The notes below the pieces were generated by a model, which had not been told where the DNA came from, did no database searches, and saw only the letters and a program-made list of their open reading frames with translations. DNA of 8,273 nt from CBDUXZ01 sp965371325 [NCBI: uncultured bacterium] (GTDB taxonomy: Bacteria; JAUYMQ01), in contig CBDUXZ010000071.1 of the NCBI GenBank assembly GCA_965371325.1, positions 1 through 8,273 on the forward strand, in the 5' to 3' direction. A program made the translations under genes and the position numbers. Below are positions 1 to 5,191 of this stretch, one piece after another (positions within the stretch are counted from its first letter, which is position 1; every line of letters begins with the position of its first letter).

Positions 1-193
1 CGCTGCCTACTTCGGCATTGAAGAGGAGGGAGGGAGCGCGCAAAAAGCCGAAGCGCCGGATCCCTCTTTAGCCGAAGAAGAGGCCCCGGGTCCGGCGGAG
101 CGCCGCGTCCGCCTGATGATGCACGGAGGAAATCCCCTCCCCGACGACGTGCGCGGGGGGAGCGGATCACCGGGGGAGGAAACGCATGATTGA
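1..193 (+). CDS. mrdA: C-terminal end of a probable penicillin-binding protein 2 (partial)
   Basis: The frame beginning at base 2 is open from the window edge to a TGA at 191-193 and encodes about 63 residues. It starts AAYFGIEEE and continues as an acidic, Ala/Pro/Gly-rich tail that looks disordered. The call rests mainly on context: PBP2 (the transpeptidase of the elongasome) is normally encoded directly before rodA, and a helix ending in a YFG-type motif is common at the end of its transpeptidase domain. The stop lies inside the rodA start region: the rodA ATG at 186 precedes this TGA, giving an 8-nt overlap and suggesting translational coupling. None of the catalytic motifs (SxxK, SxN, KTG) lie in the window, so the identity is inferred. 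The roughly 50-residue tail after the presumed domain end is longer than in many PBP2s. Confidence 0.6.
   Translation, partial: AAYFGIEEEGGSAQKAEAPDPSLAEEEAPGPAERRVRLMMHGGNPLPDDVRGGSGSPGEETHD
172..180 (+). promoter_or_regulatory. Ribosome binding site of rodA
   Basis: The purine run GGGGGAGGA ends 5 nt before the ATG at 186. It is a strong Shine-Dalgarno match lying inside the end of the upstream gene, and it fixes the rodA start. Confidence 0.75.
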
Positions 194-1289
194 CCGCCGC
201 CTCATCCAGAACTTCGACACGACGCTGATCGTCCTTGCCCTTGTGATCACTGCCCTGGGAATTGTAAATCTCTACAGTGCTACCTACGTCGGGCAGCAGG
301 ACGGAGCCGGCGCCGCCTATATGAAGCAGGTTCTCTGGACCGCCATCGGACTGGTGGCGCTCCTCGCCGCACTCATCTTCGACTACCGCATCTTTGAGCG
401 CCTGGCCTACCCGATCTACTGGAGCACCATCACGCTTCTGGTCGCCGTTCTTCTCATCGGAACCATCGCGAAGGGGAGCCAGCGCTGGCTTGCGATGGGA
501 CCGATCATGGTTCAGCCCTCCGAACTCGCCAAGCTTGCCGTGGTCATTGTTGTGGCGCGCTATTTCCACCGGAACAGGCAGACCGGCGCTCTCTACCTGG
601 GCGATCTTGTCTGGCCCCTCGTGCTGATCCTCATTCCCTTCCTCCTCGTGCTCAAGCAGCCGGATCTCGGCACGGCGCTCATGATCGCCCTGATCGGCGG
701 GACAATCTTTCTCTTCATCAACATTCGCGTCCGCTCACTGCTGATGATCCTTGGCACATCGGTGGCGGGCATCGCCGTGGCCTGGACCTACGTCCTTCAT
801 GACTATCAGCGGCTGCGGGTGAAATCCTTCCTGAACCCCGAAATGGATCCCCTGAACTCGGGGTACCAGGCGATTCAGTCAAAGATAGCGGTGGGTTCAG
901 GCGGTTTGTGGGGAAAGGGATTTCTGAAGGGAACCCAGACACAGCTCAACTTCCTGCCGGAGCAGCAGACCGACTTCATCTACAGCGTGCTGGCCGAAGA
1001 GTGGGGCTTCGTGGGAGCAGGGCTCATTCTTTTTCTCTACATGGTTCTCATCCTCTACGCCCTGAACGCCGCCCGAACCTCCAAGGACGGTTTCGGAGCG
1101 CTCCTGGGCGCGGGGATCGTAGGCATGCTATTCTGGCCGTTGCTCGTGAACATCGGGATGGTCCTGGGCTTCATGCCGGTGGTGGGAGTCCCCCTTCCGC
1201 TGATGAGCTACGGCGGCTCATCCTTGGTTGCGACTTTCATAGGTATCGGTCTTCTGATGAACATCCGCATGCGCCGGTATACGTTCTAG
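186..1289 (+). CDS. rodA: Rod shape-determining protein RodA (SEDS peptidoglycan glycosyltransferase)
   Basis: This 367-residue integral membrane protein is of normal RodA length, with about ten hydrophobic segments spread along it. SEDS proteins polymerise lipid II into glycan strands; RodA works with PBP2 in the elongasome at the cytoplasmic membrane. Visible family hallmarks are a GSQRWL..GP...QPSELAKLA block near residues 97-117, LKQPDLGTA near 156-164, the periplasmic-loop motif PEQQTDFIYSVLAEEWG with Asp263 at the position of the conserved SEDS catalytic Asp, and the C-terminal GVPLPLMSYGGSS signature. A strong ribosome site 5 nt upstream supports the ATG. The gene overlaps the preceding probable mrdA by 8 nt and is followed after 12 nt by the HAD phosphatase gene, so all three are probably co-transcribed. 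RodA rather than FtsW is favoured by the mrdA-like context and the short N-terminus. Confidence 0.96.
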   Translation: MIDRRLIQNFDTTLIVLALVITALGIVNLYSATYVGQQDGAGAAYMKQVLWTAIGLVALLAALIFDYRIFERLAYPIYWSTITLLVAVLLIGTIAKGSQRWLAMGPIMVQPSELAKLAVVIVVARYFHRNRQTGALYLGDLVWPLVLILIPFLLVLKQPDLGTALMIALIGGTIFLFINIRVRSLLMILGTSVAGIAVAWTYVLHDYQRLRVKSFLNPEMDPLNSGYQAIQSKIAVGSGGLWGKGFLKGTQTQLNFLPEQQTDFIYSVLAEEWGFVGAGLILFLYMVLILYALNAARTSKDGFGALLGAGIVGMLFWPLLVNIGMVLGFMPVVGVPLPLMSYGGSSLVATFIGIGLLMNIRMRRYTF

Positions 1290-1301
1290 CGATCTGCCAT
1301 C

Positions 1302-2048
1302 ATGGCGACTCCCAAAACCAGAAAATCCCGTACCACCGCGCGGAAGGTTGCTTCTCGCAAAGCCTCCCACCCGAGGGCCAGGAGCGTTCCTGCCGCGTTT
1401 TTCGATGTCGACAAGACCATCATCAGCCAGAATTCAGGGACGCTCTTTCTCAAGTACCTCTACGAGCAGGGACGGGCGACCCGGATGGACATTGTGAAGG
1501 GGCTCTCATCCTACATGCAGTACAAGCTGAACCTTCTCGACATCAACAAGTTCACGAAGCGGACGGTAACGACCCTGAAGGGACAGAGCGAAGGGGAAAT
1601 GGTCGACTTCTCGCGGGTGTGGTACGACGAGGTTGTCCGTCATTACATCTATCCGGAAGCCCGCGCGCTCATCACCCGCCACCTGGGAGACGACTACATG
1701 GTCGCGCTCGTGACGGGCGCCACGCGGTACGTCGCCGAACCGCTCGCGAAGGATCTCGGGATCAGTCACATCATCTGTACCGCGCTCGAGGTCCGGCGAG
1801 GGCTTTTCACGGGAAGGGTGGTTGACCCAATCTGCTTTGGTGAAGGGAAAATCCTGAAGCTGAGGCAGTTCGTCGAGGATCACCGGATTGATCTGGCGCG
1901 GAGCTATTTCTATACCGACAGCATTTCGGATTTCCCGCTCCTGGAAGTCGTTGGACACCCGCAGGTCGTGAACCCCGATCCGCTCCTGTACCGCCGCGCC
2001 TCGCGCCGAAAGTGGCCCGTGACAATGTTTCAGGCCGGGCGGGACTAG
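1302..2048 (+). CDS. HAD-superfamily IB hydrolase (SerB-like phosphatase) with a basic N-terminal tail
   Basis: This 248-residue protein is predicted to be a cytoplasmic phosphomonoesterase of HAD subfamily IB, the group related to phosphoserine phosphatase. Motif I is FFDVDKT, with nucleophile Asp35 and acid/base Asp37. Motif II is the Thr in VALVTGATRYVAEPLA. A GKILKL segment supplies the motif III Lys, and motif IV is YTDSISDFPLLEVVG, followed by a typical NPDPLL end. Between motifs I and II lies the helical cap expected for subfamily I. Residues 1-29 are an unusual extension with about ten Lys/Arg and no acidic residues. No in-frame ATG, GTG, TTG or CTG exists between Met1 and motif I, so the tail cannot be trimmed to a later start. 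There is no good Shine-Dalgarno; the gene starts 12 nt after the rodA stop and probably relies on coupled translation. The substrate cannot be predicted. Homologues are often left as generic HAD-IB proteins. Confidence 0.9.
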   Translation: MATPKTRKSRTTARKVASRKASHPRARSVPAAFFDVDKTIISQNSGTLFLKYLYEQGRATRMDIVKGLSSYMQYKLNLLDINKFTKRTVTTLKGQSEGEMVDFSRVWYDEVVRHYIYPEARALITRHLGDDYMVALVTGATRYVAEPLAKDLGISHIICTALEVRRGLFTGRVVDPICFGEGKILKLRQFVEDHRIDLARSYFYTDSISDFPLLEVVGHPQVVNPDPLLYRRASRRKWPVTMFQAGRD

Positions 2049-2063
2049 ACCGGGCAGAGGAAC

Positions 2064-2087
2064 GCGGCCGGGCTTTACCCCGGTCGC
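2064..2087 (+). other. GC-rich stem-loop downstream of the HAD gene
   Basis: Bases 2064-2072 pair with 2079-2087 (9 bp with one G-U) around the loop CTTTAC. No T-run follows, so it is not a terminator by itself. It lies 15 nt after the HAD stop and 26 nt before the terminator stem, where it could protect the 3' end of the transcript. An alternative pairing of 2048-2054 with 2079-2085 is possible. Confidence 0.4.
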
Positions 2088-2112
2088 CTCCCGTAAGCGC
2101 AAAACTCCCTGG

Positions 2113-2139
2113 CCGCCCCTGAGGGGGCGGTTTCTCTAT
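2113..2139 (+). terminator. Rho-independent terminator of the mrdA-rodA-HAD unit
   Basis: A perfect 7-bp stem, CCGCCCC (2113-2119) with GGGGCGG (2124-2130), and a TGAG loop are followed directly by the T-rich run TTTCTCTAT. This is a classical intrinsic terminator for the plus-strand genes. It also lies just past the stop of the convergent thioredoxin gene. On the minus strand only a delayed TTTT follows the stem, so activity in that direction would be weaker. Confidence 0.85.
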
Positions 2140-2468
2140 ACGTGCTTATCGATCATCTCCTTGATCTTCCCCTTGGGATGGGCCCCCATGATCTGATCCA
2201 CCACTTCCCCCCCCTTGAAGAGCAGAAGACTGGGAATTCCCCGGATACCGTATCGTCCCGGCGTGCCCATGTTCTCGTCCACGTTCATCTTCGTGAATTT
2301 GACACGGCCGTCGTAATCGGTGGCTAGCTCCTCGACGACAGGCGCCACCATCTTGCAGGGTCCGCACCACACGGCCCAGAAGTCGACGAGGGTTGGAAGG
2401 TCGGCCTTGAGCACCTGTTCATCGAAATCCTGATCGGTAACGGGTGGGATCTTGTCGGACTCGGCCAT
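2136..2468 (-). CDS. trxA: Thioredoxin
   Basis: This 110-residue cytoplasmic dithiol-disulfide oxidoreductase is of classical TrxA length. The active site WCGPC is at residues 34-38, after the conserved VDFWA strand. The cis-proline motif GIRGIPSLLLF puts Pro79 opposite the active site, with Ser where many thioredoxins have Thr. The helix and strand with NVDEN...YGIRGIP closely follow the E. coli pattern, and the C-terminal helix is complete. An ATG seven codons upstream (2489) is possible, but the ATG at 2468 is preceded by GAGAGGAG at a 7-nt spacing and is the better start. No signal peptide is visible. The gene follows the rhodanese-like gene by 64 nt on the same strand. A TATAAC hexamer lies in that gap without a convincing -35, so co-transcription from the divergent promoter upstream is the simpler view. 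Its 3' end meets the rodA-unit terminator. Confidence 0.96.
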   Translation of the reverse strand: MAESDKIPPVTDQDFDEQVLKADLPTLVDFWAVWCGPCKMVAPVVEELATDYDGRVKFTKMNVDENMGTPGRYGIRGIPSLLLFKGGEVVDQIMGAHPKGKIKEMIDKHV

Positions 2469-2475
2469 CAGCTGG

Positions 2476-2483
2476 CTCCTCTC
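2476..2483 (-). promoter_or_regulatory. Ribosome binding site deciding the trxA start
   Basis: GAGAGGAG on the minus strand lies 7 nt before the ATG at 2468. It lies inside the seven-codon extension that the upstream ATG at 2489 would add, so it favours the shorter 110-residue thioredoxin. Confidence 0.7.
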
Positions 2484-2532
2484 ATTCAAGATGACGTTAT
2501 AGGGCAGAGATTAGTAACCCCAGGGCGCCGCG

Positions 2533-2988
2533 TCAATCCGGTGGCGGAACGTCCGTCTCGGCCAACGCGTGGGCCGTGGGTGCATCTTCGGTCCGGATGC
2601 AAGCGACCTGGTTAAAGTCCTGCCGCGCCAGGTATGCGGCAGCCGCGGCGGCGTCCTCATCCGTGGTCGCCAGAACGAACAAGGGTGCGTCCCTGTAAGG
2701 CTCGAGCTCATCCATGCGCCGGGGAAGCTCCATGGCCGGCATGCGGAGGGTCCCGGCTTCCGGGGAGGGCGAGTCGTGCAGGCGAAGGTCGAGCACGACG
2801 GCCCGATCGTTCTCGGCCATTGTTTCGCGCGCCTCTTCCATCTCCACGAGATCAAGGGCAAGCCCCGTCCCGCCCCGCCTCAGGGTGAGGTCCCAGACGT
2901 GAAACCCCGCAAAGCCCACCGCCAGGGCGACCGGGAGAGCCCAGACCAGCCGTTTTCGGCGGGCCGGGGGAGGGGGGTGCGCTTCCAA
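2533..2988 (-). CDS. Small membrane-anchored rhodanese-like protein lacking the catalytic Cys
   Basis: This 151-residue protein begins with a short Pro/Arg/Lys segment (PPPPARRKR) and one hydrophobic helix at about residues 14-32, which reads as an N-in signal anchor leaving the rest outside the cytoplasm. Residues about 45-135 resemble a degenerate rhodanese domain: VVLDLR (cf. the usual DVR strand), GTLRMPAMELPRRMDEL (cf. GHIPGA...P..L..RL.EL), then PLFVLATTDEDAAAAAAYLARQ (20 or so residues, 102-123) where an active enzyme has VYC..G.RS..AA..L. The Cys position is Ala107 or Thr108; the only Cys, residue 130, lies in a later strand. The protein is thus probably not a sulfurtransferase and may bind a partner. 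The start is TTG, supported by GGAGG 5 nt upstream. Codon use is GC-rich in third positions, as in a real gene. The rhodanese relation is suggestive, not certain. The gene lies 64 nt before trxA. Confidence 0.62.
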   Translation of the reverse strand: MEAHPPPPARRKRLVWALPVALAVGFAGFHVWDLTLRRGGTGLALDLVEMEEARETMAENDRAVVLDLRLHDSPSPEAGTLRMPAMELPRRMDELEPYRDAPLFVLATTDEDAAAAAAYLARQDFNQVACIRTEDAPTAHALAETDVPPPD

Positions 2989-2993
2989 TGGGG

Positions 2994-2998
2994 CCTCC
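2994..2998 (-). promoter_or_regulatory. Ribosome binding site supporting a TTG start
   Basis: On the minus strand GGAGG ends 5 nt before TTG at 2988-2986. No ATG or GTG in this frame lies close by with a comparable site, so it decides the start of the rhodanese-like gene. Confidence 0.6.
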
Positions 2999-3039
2999 GG
3001 GTGAGGGTTGAATCGCGCCGGGAGAGTGGGTGAAGTTCA

Positions 3040-3068
3040 ATTTAAAGGGTCGGAGCGCTCCCCGTCAA
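3040..3068 (-). promoter_or_regulatory. Predicted sigma70-type promoter for the rhodanese-like/trxA unit
   Basis: On the minus strand the -35 TTGACG (3068-3063) is followed after 16 nt by TTTAAA (3046-3041), or after 17 nt by TTAAAT (3045-3040). Both -10 candidates match 4 of 6 consensus bases. Transcription would start near 3033 and give a leader of about 45 nt before the TTG start. It is back to back with the gmhA promoter; the two -35 boxes are 12 nt apart. Confidence 0.5.
3052..3061. promoter_or_regulatory. 10-bp perfect palindrome in the divergent promoter region (possible operator)
   Basis: GGAGCGCTCC is its own reverse complement. It lies in the spacer between the -35 and -10 of the minus-strand promoter and 20 bp upstream of the -35 of the plus-strand promoter, where a bound dimeric regulator could affect either. 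Short GC palindromes occur by chance in such DNA, so the role is uncertain. Confidence 0.3.
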
Positions 3069-3080
3069 CGGCGTGAAATC

Positions 3081-3109
3081 TTGACACCCTCGCAGCCACT
3101 TTCTATTCT
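3081..3109 (+). promoter_or_regulatory. Strong sigma70-type promoter of gmhA, predicted leaderless
   Basis: A perfect -35 TTGACA (3081-3086) is separated by exactly 17 nt from the -10 TATTCT (3104-3109; 5 of 6 consensus bases). Six bases after the -10 comes the GTG start of gmhA at 3116. The usual distance from -10 to transcription start places +1 at or within a base or two of that G. No Shine-Dalgarno could then be present in the mRNA, and none is seen in the DNA. Confidence 0.75.
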
Positions 3110-3115
3110 GCGCGC

Positions 3116-3697
3116 GTGAAAGAGATCATCCTTCAGCGCTTCATCGAAAGCGCGCGTGTGAAGGTCGATTTCGCCGAGCGATCCAGCGAGGCGATCGGGG
3201 CGGCGGTGGAGCTCATCTCGCAAGGCTTCAAGGCCGGGCGAAAGCTCCTGCTCTTCGGGAACGGCGGATCGGCGGCGGATGCGCAGCACATTGCCGCCGA
3301 GTTCGTGAACCGTTTCCAGATGGAGCGCCCCGGACTCCCCGCGATCGCGCTCACCACCGACAGTTCCATCCTCACGAGCATTGGCAACGACTCCGACTTC
3401 GCGGAGCTCTTCGCCCGCCAGGTGAAGGCCCTGGGGGAAGAGGGGGACGTTGCCATTGCCATCAGCACCAGCGGCGCATCCGCAAACGTCATTCGGGGGG
3501 TAGAAACGGCGAAGGAAATACAGATGCAGGTCATCGGTTTCACGGGGCGAGACGGGGGCAAGCTCGCTCAGCTCTGTGACATTCCCTTGATCGTACCCTC
3601 CGACTCGGTCTCCCACATCCAGGAATCCCATATCACGCTGGGCCACGTCATCTGCGAGCTCGTGGACCAGACGCTCTTCGGTCTCCCGTCGAGCTGA
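3116..3697 (+). CDS. gmhA: Sedoheptulose 7-phosphate isomerase (SIS domain)
   Basis: This 193-residue cytoplasmic enzyme is of usual GmhA length. It converts D-sedoheptulose 7-phosphate to D-glycero-D-manno-heptose 7-phosphate, the first step towards the ADP-heptose used in the lipopolysaccharide core. The SIS sugar-phosphate loop GNGGSAADAQH is at 48-58 and is followed by Glu62 in HIAAEF, matching the catalytic Glu of GmhA. ERPGLPAIALTTD (70-82), a second phosphate-binding segment with ISTSGAS (116-122), and the C-terminal QESH...GH..CELVD block (169-184, His177 probably the catalytic His) complete the family pattern. DiaA, a SIS relative that binds DnaA, lacks the Glu in the first block, so GmhA is preferred. 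The start is GTG without a Shine-Dalgarno, placed 6 nt after a strong -10 box, so a leaderless transcript is expected. The macro-domain gene follows after 13 nt. Confidence 0.93.
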   Translation: MKEIILQRFIESARVKVDFAERSSEAIGAAVELISQGFKAGRKLLLFGNGGSAADAQHIAAEFVNRFQMERPGLPAIALTTDSSILTSIGNDSDFAELFARQVKALGEEGDVAIAISTSGASANVIRGVETAKEIQMQVIGFTGRDGGKLAQLCDIPLIVPSDSVSHIQESHITLGHVICELVDQTLFGLPSS

Positions 3698-3710
3698 GGG
3701 CACGGGGTCC

Positions 3711-4256
3711 ATGGCCGGCCGTATCGAACTCCACATGGGCGATATCACCGACGCGGGCGCCGATGCGATCGTGAACGCGGGCAACACGGATCTGGCGCTG
3801 GGCGCGGGGGTGGCCGGGGCGATTCGTCGCCGCGGGGGGAGGGCGATTCAGGACGCCTGCGACCGTCTCGCGCCGGTCCCCCTCGGCGAGTCCGTGCGAA
3901 CAACCGGCGGCGAGCTTCCACAACCACACGTCATTCACGCAGCCGTTATGGATTGGGGGGGCACGGCGACCGAGGGCTCGATTCGGGACTGCACGCGTTC
4001 CGCGTTGCGGGTCGCGTCGGAAAACGACATCCGGTCGATCGCTTTCCCGGCCCTTGGCACGGGTGTCGGCGGGTTCTCACTTCGTGCGTGCGCCGAGATC
4101 ATGCTGAAGGAGGCGCAGGATTTCCTGGATGCGGGTCAGGGAAGCCTCGAGAAGATCCTTTTTGTCCTTTACGGCGAGCAGTCCTACCGCACCTTCGAAA
4201 GCGTGCTCGACAGCATCAAGATCGGGCGCATGTCCGATCGCCTTCCCGGGCGCTGA
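3711..4256 (+). CDS. Macro-domain protein (ADP-ribose or related nucleotide binding)
   Basis: This 181-residue, single-domain protein is probably cytoplasmic. Macro domains bind ADP-ribose and its derivatives; some remove O-acetyl-ADP-ribose or ADP-ribose from proteins. Visible motifs are GDIT at 10-13, AIVNAGN at 19-25, the phosphate loop GAGVAGAI at 31-38, HAAV near 76-79 and PALGTGVGGF at 113-122. The loop has Ala35 where YmdB/MacroD enzymes carry the catalytic Asp of GGGVDGAIH, so it resembles the Af1521-like type whose members may bind or hydrolyse in other ways. Beyond about residue 160 there is a helix and a short basic end. The gene begins 13 nt after gmhA with only a weak GGGG upstream, suggesting the two are translated from one message. 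The substrate is not determined by the sequence; an ADP-sugar is conceivable given the neighbour. Confidence 0.92.
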   Translation: MAGRIELHMGDITDAGADAIVNAGNTDLALGAGVAGAIRRRGGRAIQDACDRLAPVPLGESVRTTGGELPQPHVIHAAVMDWGGTATEGSIRDCTRSALRVASENDIRSIAFPALGTGVGGFSLRACAEIMLKEAQDFLDAGQGSLEKILFVLYGEQSYRTFESVLDSIKIGRMSDRLPGR

Positions 4257-4282
4257 TCTTCCTCGGCACGCGCTTCGCCGAA

Positions 4283-4297
4283 GGAGGCCTCGCCTCC
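4283..4297 (+). other. Small hairpin after the macro-domain gene
   Basis: GGAGGC (4283-4288) pairs perfectly with GCCTCC (4292-4297) around a CTC loop, 26 nt after the macro gene stop. No T-run follows directly, so it is at best a weak or Rho-assisted end for the gmhA unit. Apart from this and the promoter at 4337-4365, I see nothing else in the 4257-4391 gap. Confidence 0.3.
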
Positions 4298-4336
4298 ATC
4301 CCCGCCCTTCTGAATTCCTCTATCTCCTTGAACCTG

Positions 4337-4365
4337 TTGCACTTTCGGCGTCAGGGGACTATCAT
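4337..4365 (+). promoter_or_regulatory. Predicted sigma70-type promoter of the heme operon
   Basis: The -35 TTGCAC (4337-4342) and -10 TATCAT (4360-4365) are separated by 17 nt and match 5 of 6 and 5 of 6 consensus bases. The start of transcription would be near 4372, leaving a leader of about 20 nt that contains the GAGG ribosome site before the GTG at 4392. No riboswitch or attenuator fits in so short a leader. Confidence 0.65.
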
Positions 4366-4381
4366 CGCGTGAAATTCCAGC

Positions 4382-4385
4382 GAGG
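4382..4385 (+). promoter_or_regulatory. Ribosome binding site supporting the GTG start of the ccsA/hemX-like gene
   Basis: GAGG lies 6 nt before the GTG at 4392. An in-frame ATG seven codons further on (Met7 region) has no comparable site, so GTG is chosen. Confidence 0.5.
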
Positions 4386-4391
4386 CCCATC

Positions 4392-5186
4392 GTGACCCTT
4401 GCCCTTCTTATGGCGGTTGCCGCCGCCTATCTCGCCGCCACCCTCCTTTACCTGAGATTGCTCCTGGCCGGGGGAGGAGCGAGCGACAAAGCGGCCCGGC
4501 GGACCCTGACAGCCGGGTTTTTGCTCCATACGGGGAGTTTTGTACTGCTTCACGTGTGGGCGATGCACGAAGGTTCGCCACTGCAGCAATCGGTCTCCTT
4601 CATGGCCTACGCGGTCGTGGGCCTGTGGCTCATTTTCCAGCACCGCTGGCGGGCGAAAATGCTCGGAGCCGTGCTCGCTCCGCTGGCTTTCCTGCTCGTC
4701 TTCTACGCGACCCTGCCGCTGCAGCCGAGCGGCGATGATGATGTCCTTCGATCCCTCTGGTCGCATTTTCACGTGATGCTCTCCATCCTGGGCTTCGGGT
4801 TTCTCGCCCTCGCTTTTTCCGCCGGGATCATCTACCTCGTTCAGGATCGGAAACTCAAAGAGCGTAAAACGGAATCGATCGAGCGTGTGGTCTTCCGCCT
4901 TCCTTCGCTGGAAGCGCTGGATCGGATGAACGCTTTCTGCCTTCTCTACGGCTTTCCGATCCTGACCCTCGGAATGATCATGGGAATCCTCTGGGAGTCG
5001 GCGATCACCGGCTCCTGGAGCCCCGATCTCAAGATCAAGCTTTCGATCGCCACCTGGGTCTTCTATCTGGTCGGTGTTTTCGCCAGGCTTCTCGCCCACC
5101 AGAGGGGACGCAAGGCCGCGCTGCTCTCCGTGTTGGGATTCATCATGCTGGCCTCGAGCTATCTCGGCGGCCGCGCTCTGGGATAG
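4392..5186 (+). CDS. ccsA: CcsA/HemX-like cytochrome c assembly membrane protein
   Basis: This 264-residue polytopic membrane protein has about eight hydrophobic segments (for example near 3-25, 40-56, 68-82, 91-108, 128-148, 186-203, 217-235, 242-262). It belongs to the cytochrome c assembly family that includes CcsA/CcmC heme handlers and HemX, which lowers HemA amounts in Bacillus. Family features are LLHTGSFVLLH (His46, His54), SHFHVMLSILGFGFLALAF with His127 near the start of a helix, the loop plus helix GSWSPDLKIKLSIATW near 207-222, and the R.RKA..S.LGF end that resembles the CcsA C-terminus. The heme-binding WGxxWxWDxxE motif is reduced to W209-S-P-D212 without the second Trp or the Glu, so a HemX-like role is at least as likely as heme transport. 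It opens the hem operon: its TAG is 5 nt before hemA. Symbol tentative. Confidence 0.82.
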   Translation: MTLALLMAVAAAYLAATLLYLRLLLAGGGASDKAARRTLTAGFLLHTGSFVLLHVWAMHEGSPLQQSVSFMAYAVVGLWLIFQHRWRAKMLGAVLAPLAFLLVFYATLPLQPSGDDDVLRSLWSHFHVMLSILGFGFLALAFSAGIIYLVQDRKLKERKTESIERVVFRLPSLEALDRMNAFCLLYGFPILTLGMIMGILWESAITGSWSPDLKIKLSIATWVFYLVGVFARLLAHQRGRKAALLSVLGFIMLASSYLGGRALG

Positions 5187-5191
5187 AAAGC

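Noticed and set aside
908-1825. Plus-strand open frame of 305 codons across the rodA/HAD junction
   Set aside because: It overlaps two well-supported genes in another frame, its translation is Arg/Gly/His-rich low-complexity sequence without recognisable motifs, and it has no fitting context. It is a GC-driven shadow.
1506-2102. Minus-strand open frame of 198 codons opposite the HAD gene
   Set aside because: It is antisense to a gene with complete HAD motifs and crosses the intergenic hairpin; no motif was recognised.
2496-2524. Possible separate trxA promoter (TATAAC on the minus strand)
   Set aside because: The -10-like hexamer is reasonable, but no -35 resembling TTGACA lies at 16-18 nt (CTGGGG or CCTGGG only) and there is no extended -10.
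2569-3033. Plus-strand open frame of 154 codons opposite the rhodanese-like gene
   Set aside because: The minus-strand frame has a strong ribosome site, a hydrophobic anchor and a rhodanese-like pattern, while this one is Arg/Gly/Pro-rich without motifs.
3116-3697. SIS protein as DiaA (DnaA-binding) rather than GmhA
   Set aside because: The GNGGSAADAQH..AAE block keeps the catalytic Glu and the C-terminal His/Glu pattern of GmhA, whereas DiaA lacks the Glu in this block.
4328-4365. TTGAAC at 4328-4333 as the -35 of the heme operon promoter
   Set aside because: The spacing to TATCAT would be 26 nt, too long. TTGCAC at 4337-4342 gives exactly 17 nt and is preferred.
4362-5099. Minus-strand open frame of 245 codons opposite the ccsA/hemX-like gene
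   Set aside because: It is a highly charged, repetitive translation that mirrors the hydrophobic codons of the membrane protein on the other strand, and so is a typical antisense shadow.
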